From Welwitschia mirabilis (taxonomy: Eukaryota; Gnetophyta; Gnetopsida; Welwitschiales): DNA of 39,630 nucleotides. A model generated the notes under the pieces. The model was not told the origin of the DNA. It saw nothing but the letters and a program-made list of their open reading frames with translations, and made no database searches. This document shows positions 32,652-39,630 of the stretch, one piece after another. Where the stretch lies: NCBI GenBank assembly GCA_051453625.1, contig JBOZIK010000001.1:194729695-194769324 (forward strand), given 5' to 3'. The stretch's first letter is position 1, and every line of letters starts with the position of its first letter. Both the position numbers and the translations under genes were made by a program.

Positions 32652-34995
32652 GAGGATCTTCTTCTCTTCTCATTTCATATATTTGAGAAAGCTTTTGCTA
32701 TCAAATCTTGGTGACTTCAACTTAAAGTTGGGAAAACCTTAGAGCCTTGCAATCTTCATGAGTTCTTGAGTCTTCATCTTAAGTTTGGTATGGTTTTTGG
32801 CTTGGATTATTTTCTTGTATGGTTTGTGGCTTTCATTTATTTCTTATATGTTCCAACTAAGTCTTGCATATTTTACATGTTTCATGGATTTTTCTTGCTA
32901 TCTTAATTGATTTTGTAAGTCTTTTCTTACATATGCAATATCTCGGCTATGAATTTAATTCTATGCTTTAAACTCTTCTAAGTGACCAAATTATGTGACT
33001 TTAGGGACTAGGCCACCTGAGGGGCTTCCATTATCCATGGGAGTCAACTATTAGAGTAATTAGGGTGATGTTTATAACCCATTTAGTTATGCATGACATG
33101 ATGTCTTTGTAGCTTTAGAGGGTTTATCCCATTTAAAGTGTTCTTATTAGCCATAGGAATGAACCTCTAGACAAATGGGTATTTTTGACATGCTTTTGAT
33201 AGCGCATTCTATTCATTGTACATTCTTGGATTACTAAAACTTAGATATGTGCATCTAAATTACTGAAATTTGTAGGAGGTCTTAATTACATTTCGATTTT
33301 TCTTGTGAATCTTATCTTGTGCTTGGAAACCCCCTTATCTAAACCTTGCCATGGACCATACTAAGAGCTATGAAGGTTATAGTTCTCACGCCATGCTTTT
33401 ATGTGTAGGACCTATTGTGAAAGAGGACCTTGGAATGAGCTAGCTGATGCAAGATGGATTGAGTGCTATTTTCTTACTTGTTATTTAGATGCATGTATTA
33501 TTTGAAGAACCTTATATGTCGTAACTAAATTGTATTATATATGTGAACATGAATATTATACTTAGATTTATTTAAGGATGAGTTTTAAGAATATGCATCA
33601 TCATTTTGAAAGATTTCGAGTGTTTATTTATTATAATGCAAGTTATGTTCATGATTGTGGTAGCTTAAATGTAGCTATAAATTTTTATCTATTTCACTAG
33701 AATAATTTCTTAGTATCTAATTAGAAGTCTCGAAAGTAGAATTTTAATTTATTTATTTATTATATATTCAAAGAGCTTAAACATAATGTAGAAGGATTTT
33801 TCGCATACTATACTAAGTTATACCTAAATATTTACTGAAGTATATCTAAATATTATATGCTTAAGGGTATAATATGTAATAAGGAAAATAATTAGTTGGC
33901 CCTCGTAATAAATGTCATGCCTGAGAGTCAAACACGACCATCAACTTCTTACCTTAATGGAGCACTCAACACCATTTAAGCAAGGCAAGAAACTATAACA
34001 ATACACTAAAATGCTCCATGTAAGTGATTTTCTTGTGATAGAGACGTTTCAGACCTCTGCTCGAATCTTCATTCTCACTACAACACTTCGCCGTCATGTT
34101 TTGCATGATGGTTCTTCATCTGACACTCCTCAATGTTGTAGCTTCATTAATGTCCCTTCGGTTTCTTCCATTATTGAGCTTCACCTCAATTCGCCTCCTC
34201 TTCTCAAGTGTGATATCTGAAAAGCATTTAGCAGATCGCTTGCACAGTGGTTTTCCCTTTTCCATCTTTGCACGTTCTTTATATGTGGCTAGCATACGTT
34301 TTAGTATGTTCGCTCTGCCTTCTCACCTCTGCACATTTTTGTTGCCCTGCAAAACGCCTTGCAAGCGCCATTGATAAAATCAAAACATTCTGAAATTCCT
34401 TAATCTAATAAGCACTTCAATTAGACTAACAGAGTGATAGTTGTCTACGTTCTAGCTGTCATTCCTCTTGAATCGTCTACATTTTCCTTCTCTCTCTCGT
34501 GGATTCTATATGGAACTGCCAGCGTGTTAATGTTTTCCCCCATTTTGGCCACTCCTCCTTGCTTTTACAGTGGAATTCCCTTCTTCTCTTTCTGGTCTAC
34601 ACGCTTACCCTTCGCACTATTACTACTGCGTCAAATTCTGTTAGCGTTTTTATCCTCCTCCATTGCTGATGGCTGTACCTTCTATCCCAGCTCATGATAT
34701 TAGTAACGTCTTTCTTGTTTTCCCTTAAAATGTAATCTTCCTTTCATTAGAACTGCTACTTAAAGAAAAAGTCATTTTAAACACTTGAGTAGCATGCATG
34801 AAATGTTATCTGTGTGTCTGCAAATTACTTCGCATAGACGAGAAACTGCACATTCATCTGATAATTACAAGAACCTGCGCACCCTCTTTTCTCCTCAAAC
34901 TAAACGTCCAATCTTAAAATTGCCTTCCTTTCTCTCTGTTCAAAATGCTTTTCTTGCACGGTGAGCATTTTAGGTGTGTGAGATCGTTATTGGTT

Positions 34996-35022
34996 AATCA
35001 CAACATTTTGAATGTTGTGATT
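34996..35022. repeat. Perfect 12-bp inverted repeat with 3-base loop
   Basis: AATCACAACATT, loop TTG, AATGTTGTGATT. It can form a tight hairpin. It lies in the island and is not followed by a T-run, so a terminator role is not suggested. Confidence 0.8.
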
Positions 35023-35175
35023 GCTTCTCTCGTAAGGGTTCTTGCAGTAATTGAAATCTTAGCTTACATAGAGAATGGTTTTTATTAAGTGAGAAAATTA
35101 ATAATTTAGTGAAGATGAATGGAGGCCTATTACTGTTGACAAATTCCCAGGTCACAGTCACAGTTTGAAGGGAGG

Positions 35176-35213
35176 TTTTGCCATATATTTGGCTTGAGTT
35201 TTGCCATATATTT
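35176..35213 (+). repeat. Short direct repeat of TTTTGCCATATATTT
   Basis: The 15-base word occurs twice, at 35176 and 35199. The first copy with its flank reads CCATATATTTGG, a form of CArG-like sequence bound by plant MADS proteins; with two copies this might be regulatory, but that is a guess. Confidence 0.45.
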
Positions 35214-35464
35214 TTCCTTGGAAATGCCATTGACGGATGCATTGCTGATGAAGAAGCTTAATAGAAATGAATGCAGAAACAAGCAAAGAAGCTTGAGCTC
35301 AAACTTTACATGGGTAAGAAGGATGAGGATCGTAGGAGGTTGTGTAAGAGACGGTCGCAAAATAACAAAGAATGCATTGATTGCTTAGAAGCGGATTGAT
35401 CAGATTTACACTTAGTGAATAAATTGAAGCACAATATGTATTAAGCACGGTACACATTAACAAT

Positions 35465-35720
35465 TGAAACACGACGGCTTATTTGGTTATCAAATAAAGT
35501 TGAGAAACATTAGGTCTTGTGTTTGAATCCTTATAAGACACTTTAGGAAATCATCTCTAAAATAAAATACATTTGGTCTATATTATTAAAAGACAAATTC
35601 TTAAACCTTTTTCCAATTTAAATGATAGCTCAAGTGGTCTTAGGCGGAATTACTTACTAAGAGGTCTTGTGTTTGATTCTCCTCAATAACATTCTTATCA
35701 ATTAAAAACCTATGGATAAC
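35465..35720 (+). repeat. Two tRNA-like (SINE-head) units
   Basis: Two units each have an A-box-like and a B-box-like element of RNA polymerase III promoters. Unit 2: TAGCTCAAGTGG at 35626-35637 and TGTTTGATTCT at 35670-35680. Unit 1: 'cggcttatttgg' near 35475-35486 and TGTTTGAATCC at 35520-35530. Both share 'aggtcttgtgtttga'. Spacing fits tRNA-derived SINEs. No clear tail or target duplication was found, and neither folds into an obvious functional tRNA. Confidence 0.5.
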
Positions 35721-36228
35721 ATAAATGCTAATATATTAGGCCTAATTATTACTTAAATAAAAATTCAATAGACTCAACTGAAATGTAAGGCTATCTCTCT
35801 TATTCCATGATCATGCTTAGCCATTAACTCATTAGATAACATAGCCAAAATCCTTTTTGGCTAAATTTCATGCCATTTTATTTAAATATTAAATTTTTGC
35901 TCTTGTGGGGTTTTTAATTAGTCATACATGGATCTATTTTATAAAATTTAAACCTTAGTTTAGATCATCTTAATCTTTAATTTTTAGTCATTAACTATTG
36001 GAATATTTAGCTATAATAATAATATCTTATGCATATTTTATGAGTATAACTATCATCTCATGGAATGACTTTTGAGAAGAAATTTCAAATAGTATTATAA
36101 ATAAAATCATAAGTTTCAGTCTCACATCATGGTCTAAGAGTATTTTATAGAAAATCTTAATTAATTCCAATAAGAATTTCATTATCATTTAAAGTTTTAG
36201 TTGTTTTAAGATCTGGGTTATTACATTT

Positions 36229-36294
36229 TGGTATCAAAGCTACATGAAGTTTTTGGTATTAGAAAATCAAGGTGTTACATTTTGGTATCAGAGC
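36229..36294 (+). other. Multiplied tRNA-Met primer-binding sites
   Basis: TGGTATCAAAGC at 36229-36240 and a perfect TGGTATCAGAGC at 36283-36294, each preceded by the same TTACATTT, about 54 bases apart; a third partial match, TGGTATTAGAAA, lies between them at 36254-36265. The site pairs with the 3' end of initiator tRNA-Met to start minus-strand DNA synthesis. The first adjoins the LTR end. The repeat points to local duplication of the LTR end plus primer site. Confidence 0.8.
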
Positions 36295-36301
36295 CTAGGT
36301 T

Positions 36302-36455
36302 GGTGAATTCACTAGGCATAACTATTGTTAAGCTTGAGAACTCACTAGGCATAACTATTATTAAGTTTGTAAATTTACTTGACATAACTGTTATAACTAT
36401 TGTTAAAATGTAATTTGCATTTCCACTAGGCATAACTACTATTAAAGTTATAAGT
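36302..36455 (+). repeat. Four-unit tandem repeat in the leader
   Basis: Units beginning near 36306, 36338, 36370 and 36416 share 'ca(c)taggcataactattgttaag'. Unit length varies from 32 to 46 bases. The open frame at 36228-36413 covers these repeats (for example LGITIVKLENSLGITIIKF) and is a result of the repeat, not a gene. Confidence 0.75.
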
Positions 36456-36559
36456 TTTAACATGCAAATTTAGGATTGTGACATGTGTAGTTGAATTTCA
36501 CAAGATTAATATGATCCTAAGAAGAGTAGTAAACTAAACAACCAGTAAATGCAATTAAT

Positions 36560-37470
36560 ATATTAGTGGATGGACTTCATGATCAAAGCAACGATAGGAA
36601 AGATGGCAATTCTCTCAAGAAAATGATAATGCAATTTAAGAGGATTAACCATCTAACTTTTGAAGGTATCGACAACAAAGCAGATGCAGAAGCATGATTA
36701 ATTGCTATACAAAGGGAGTTAGAATTATTTAATTTTACTATAGAATAGAAGGCCATACTAGTAACTCATCAACCTGTTAAAGGAGCAACATTATGGTGGA
36801 ATGTTGAAAAGCTTTGAGTATCATTTCCAACATCTATGACATGGGAAGAATTTAAAAGAATATTTAGAGGTAGATGTATCTTAGAATCTTTCATAAATGT
36901 GAAGGCCAATGAATTATACAATCTTAAATAAAGTTTCATGATAATAGCACAATCTGAGCATAAATTTATAAAACTTTTGAGATGTATTCCTAAACTGGCA
37001 AGTAGTGAAGAAGTAAAAGTTAGAAGGTTAGTGGCTGGTTTACATCCTACTATTAAAAGGTAAGTAAAATTGTTCCAACCCATGTCACTTACAGAAGCTT
37101 TAGAAAAGGTAATAAGAAGTGAAAATATTCAAATAAAGATAAGGAATTTAGGGAAAGGAAAAGAATTTCATAAGAAAGAGGAGACATTAAGGAAATAAAA
37201 ATGTCATTCTTTAGAAATAATGAGTAAAATTGAATTGAGGGAAAAGGTGAAGTTTCCAGGGTTAATGCCATGGAAAATCAAAATAAAAATAATCTTGAAA
37301 ATAGGCTAAGGACTACCTATTTCTTAAGTAATAGGGCTAAAGGTTCTCAAAGTATAGGATGCTATAATTGTAAAGGTCCTCACTATGCTAGAAATTACCC
37401 TAGCAAAAAGAAGTCAATGGATATAAATAAGATTTATGCCTCAACTCCAAGTAAAAGGACATAATTATTA
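36560..37470 (+). pseudogene. Ty3/gypsy gag of element 6, stop-riddled but almost in one frame
   Basis: One frame from 36632 runs through the whole capsid region: FKRINHLTFEGID, AEA.LIAIQRELELFNF, KAILVTHQPVKGATLWWNVE, FPTSMTWEEFKRIFRGRCIL, HKFIKLLRCIPKLASSEEVK, RLVAGLHPTIKR and LTEALEKVIRSENIQ. Premature stops occur at codons that fit Trp (TGG to TGA, 36695), Gln (CAA/CAG to TAA/TAG) or Arg (CGA to TGA), so decay is mainly by transitions. A single frame change near 37260 leads to the zinc knuckle at 37360-37400: CYNCKGPHYARNYP, where the last Cys is Tyr. Gag packages the RNA of the element. No protease follows. Confidence 0.9.
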
Positions 37471-37786
37471 GCAGATCTAGAGATAGCAGGTATTAACATT
37501 TTTATTTATGAAATGATTAGTTAAGCATGGAGTTGCTAAAATTATTTTATTTTATTAACAAAAGTAGAACTAAGATAAAAAGAGTTTTTCAATCTTTTGA
37601 ATAATTGCAAGTAATAATTATTAAGTGTAATTATAGTTTTTTAATTACTTAGTTATCTCTATAAAAAGGAACTAGATAGAAGTTGTAAGATACTATTATA
37701 ACACCATCATGGGAATAAGCAGAAGTAGAGTAATTTAAAGAGGTAAAATGTTTAGCTAATTTCCAGTTTTCTAGAAGAAACCTCTT
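37471..37786 (+). other. Remaining interior of element 6, pol deleted
   Basis: About 315 AT-rich bases between gag and the purine tract where some 4 kb of pol would be expected. No protease, RT or integrase words can be read. Confidence 0.6.
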
Positions 37787-37798
37787 AAGAGGTAAAGA
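37787..37798 (+). other. Purine-rich tract before 3' LTR of element 6
   Basis: AAGAGGTAAAGAAA adjoins the start of the 3' LTR. It is a fair plus-strand primer candidate. Confidence 0.5.
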
Positions 37799-38297
37799 AA
37801 TATCATGTTTCAAATTTTTAACAATCTAGATTTAAGTTTAAAATGTCTTGATAAATAAGTTAAAAGAGAATATGAAATTTTATAAGGCTAATATTTTATG
37901 TTAATTCTTGGATGTTTTCTTTTATAGCTAATAGTCCCATAATTATTATTTTGTGTAATAGTTGTATCTAATGCTTTGGATTTATTGATTTAATTGCTCA
38001 TTTTAGAAAATGCCAATGAGTTATAGATGTGTAATTATTATGAATGGAGATGCTTAACATCTAGAGTTATTTTATTCTTTTTTATTTTTAGTAAATGTTA
38101 AAGAATATCTTGAATTATTACTACTATCATGTTTATAAAATATTTTATTATTGCTCTTAATGTCTTGTTTATTATTTATTATTTATGGTAAGCATAATCT
38201 TTATTTATTATGCCTAGTGGCTTAACAAGTTAATAATTAGAGGTTGTGGAATCCCTACCACTTCCACCATTTTTATTACTTCCACAACCTCCATCAC
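37797..38297 (+). repeat. 3' LTR of element 6, truncated
   Basis: Aligns with 32067-32570: shared 'ataaataagttaaaagagaa', 'tagtaaatgttaaagaatat' and 'ggaatccctaccacttcca'. Differences are roughly one in eight to ten bases by eye, mostly transitions. It breaks off at 38297 in the minisatellite, where element 7 starts. Confidence 0.85.
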
Positions 38298-39630
38298 TGT
38301 TGCAGTGCATATTTATACAACGTTTATGTCCTGAGTAGAATCCTATTAATTACAAATAATAATGCATAACCACAACACACTAATATAGATGAGAGTTAAT
38401 CCAAATGTCATAATTTGTCGAAGGCCAAAGTAAAAAATAAGAGAGTTGCTTTCAAAAGAGAAATGCTTGTATCCTAATCTATAGAATCACTTGCAATACA
38501 TGAAAATAAAGTAAACACACTCGTGAAAAGCTAATCTAGGAAAAGAAAACAAAAATGAACTTAACCTAAACTAACAAAGCACAACCTTGACAAAGGTTGC
38601 CCTCATAACCTATATCACAAGAGAAACCATCATTAGATCTTAGGCAACATAAGCTATGAGGAAGAGAAACATTCACACATTGAAAGCTAAAAGAAAATGT
38701 TTTGTATTAAGAATCGAATTGGATCCATGTTACAAAGTAGCTACACCTCAATGGAGAAAACACCACCCAAAACCAAGGAAATGTCTCTCTAAAACTAAAG
38801 GATGGATATCCAGTCCTTCAATCTTCTATCATGAGAATTTTAGGTGTAAATGAAGACAAGAAAGAGTTAAGGGTAAGATCTCTATTTATTGGCTAAAACA
38901 CATAATATCAAAGACAGAAAGGCCTAGGTATACTATAATAGGCACATAAAGAGAAAATGAAAATATAAGTGACAAAGGTTTAGTGAATGTTTAGTATAGA
39001 CATTACAATAGTGTCGTTCGGCTAGTCATCTGGATGATAGAGGAGATGATACCATCTAATAGTCAATCCACATTAGCTACTAGTTAGATTTTAGTCAGCA
39101 TCTAGTTGGCACAATCATTTGTACATTCGTCCGAATGATGAGGTGGATAATGGCCTTTAATAAATCTTTAGTCATTGCATTAGCCTCAATGTTTGCAAGA
39201 AGTTATCTTTAGAAATACAAAGTATTAATATTTGTTTAAAATGCTGTGAATTATCATGGAGATTGCATATTTCCGTCCTTTCCATCCTAGCTCTTTATTA
39301 TCATGAAAACCAAGCATTTACCTGTCTATTCACTTGCAAAATGACTTGAAATACATTATGAAATATGCATAAGTTGGTAGTGTAACATAGTCCCCTACTT
39401 AGCCTTTTGAGTCCTTGACAAAACCAGGTGGTAAACCATGTTTGTGAGCCAACTTATTAGATAATAAAACAACTAGGATACCTAATGAAATTATCTCAGA
39501 AAGATTACAGAATTTTTAGAGATAGAAAACTAAATTTTTGAAAAATCAAAAAAACTAAATAAAATACTAGCATCAGATCAGCAGTTAGTCATTCAGGTCA
39601 TTGTTTAGATGATGGAGGGGACGACAAGTT
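38298..39630 (-). repeat. Probable LTR of another element (element 7), minus orientation, right part outside window
   Basis: The sequence begins TGTTGCAGTGC exactly where the LTR of element 6 is broken, which suits a TG...CA LTR end. On the minus strand a TATA-like AATAAATAGA lies at 38881-38890 and would drive transcription toward 38298, so this would be the 3' LTR of an element lying to the right. No coding could be read in 38298-39630; the open frame at 38656-38853 has no family features. The motif GTCATC-GGATGAT recurs in the right half. No second copy is available to prove the LTR. Confidence 0.45.
38881..38892 (-). promoter_or_regulatory. TATA-like site of the presumed element 7 LTR
   Basis: The minus strand reads CCAATAAATAGA: a TATA-like AATAAATAG with an overlapping CCAAT. 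Spacing of the two is not canonical, so only the TATA-like part counts. Confidence 0.25.

Larger units (their letters stand above)
33890..35450. other. Less AT-rich island inside the element 6 LTR, unidentified
   Basis: Composition changes visibly near 33890 and back near 35450: more C and G, and retained CpG ('cgccgtcatg', 'cgcaccctc', 'gacggtcgc'), in contrast to the CpG-poor surroundings. Several frames of 60-92 codons are open on both strands (for example 34096-34374 and 34434-34697 plus, 34994-35360 minus), as expected from fewer A/T stops, but none reads like a known protein. In another frame 35271-35400 gives KKLELKLYMGKKDEDRRRLC, lysine-rich and somewhat protein-like, unassigned. It could be a recent insertion, a captured gene or promoter fragment, or low-copy DNA. 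No terminal repeats were found. Confidence 0.5.
32067..36225 (+). repeat. 5' LTR of element 6 (with internal insertions)
   Basis: Starts TGTTATCATGTTTTAAA, matched from 32069 to about 32560 by 37799-38290. The end is placed at 'gggttattaca' just before the primer site. At 4.16 kb it is very long, but about 33.89-35.72 kb looks foreign (less AT-rich island and SINE-like units), so the original LTR may be near 2.3 kb. The part after 32600 has no second copy in the window, because the 3' LTR is truncated. Confidence 0.65.
32067..38297 (+). mobile_element. Gag-only Ty3/gypsy element (element 6) inserted in chromovirus RT
   Basis: Plus-strand 5' LTR (32067-36225, itself carrying insertions), tRNA-Met primer site, gag with zinc knuckle, purine-rich tract and a 3' LTR cut at 38297. 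The interior is only about 1.57 kb, so protease, RT and integrase are absent by internal deletion. The LTRs share long identical runs such as 'gaatatgaaattttata' (32128 and 37868), so this is among the younger elements. The five bases before the 5' LTR are CACAA; the partner site is outside or destroyed. A long LTR with a tRNA-Met primer suggests the Tekay/Del lineage (inference). Confidence 0.8.

Noticed and set aside
32454-32714. 86-codon plus-strand frame rich in Thr and Ser
   Set aside because: It is the translation of the CCACC minisatellite inside LTR U3, not a gene.
34011-34697. Three plus-strand frames of 69-92 codons in the less AT-rich island
   Set aside because: Overlapping frames in different phases, no known motifs and no protein-like pattern; expected where stop codons are rarer.
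34994-35360. Two overlapping minus-strand frames (82 and 76 codons)
   Set aside because: They overlap each other in different frames and lack recognisable features.
35620-35690. Functional tRNA gene
   Set aside because: Only A-box and B-box-like words are seen; no clover-leaf with anticodon arm could be drawn, so a SINE head is more likely.
36228-36463. Short frames on both strands after the primer site
   Set aside because: Both read through the leader tandem repeats; repetition keeps frames open by chance.
1-39630. CRISPR array, bacterial operon, ribosomal RNA or organelle insertion
   Set aside because: No regularly spaced direct repeats with unique spacers, no Shine-Dalgarno-led genes, and no rRNA or chloroplast-like sequence were seen; everything fits plant nuclear retrotransposons.

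Overview
The window is repetitive plant (seed-plant) nuclear DNA. It is strongly AT-rich and made of nested, decayed LTR retrotransposons. I found no intact protein-coding gene, tRNA, rRNA, CRISPR array or bacterial-type feature. Every recognisable protein signal is Ty3/gypsy or Ty1/copia gag-pol, broken by stops and frameshifts. Many stops and lost catalytic residues are C-to-T or G-to-A changes, as expected after long cytosine methylation. I cannot name the species. A dicot is likely, and a grape relative (Vitaceae) is a guess from the flavour of the repeats only.

Layout, left to right. (1) 1-6935, + strand: an LTR element whose 5' LTR is cut by the window edge, with a 4.4 kb interior without visible pol and a 1.46 kb 3' LTR. 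(2) 6950-11474, +: 5'-truncated Ty3/gypsy pol (RNase H, integrase) followed by a long LTR; 11475-11861 may be the start of a further gypsy interior. (3) 11862-28239, - strand: an Athila-like gypsy element with 2.3 kb LTRs, a tRNA-Asp-type primer site, gag, protease, RT, RNase H and integrase remnants. (4) 22978-27770, +: a Ty1/copia element inserted inside the 5' LTR of element 3; the other LTR of element 3 shows the uninterrupted site. (5) 28257-32066, -: a chromovirus with a 354 bp LTR, chromodomain, integrase and RT, ending inside the RT. (6) 32067-38297, +: a gag-only gypsy element inserted in that RT, with a very long 5' LTR, multiplied tRNA-Met primer sites and a truncated 3' LTR. Its 5' LTR holds a less AT-rich island (about 33.9-35.45 kb) and tRNA-like SINE heads. 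(7) 38298-39630: probable LTR of another - strand element inserted in the 3' LTR of element 6.

Order of events from the nesting: copia is younger than the Athila-like element, element 6 is younger than the chromovirus, and element 7 is younger than element 6. The domains are parts of formerly autonomous elements and none looks functional now. Two of the four N gaps are flanked by exact or near-exact duplicate sequence and are probably unmerged contig ends, so coordinates at 31.3-31.9 kb are inflated. I see no convincing new biological system. The most useful leads are the less-decayed island, the primer-site multiplication, the acidic-repeat element without pol, and a 28 bp perfect palindrome.
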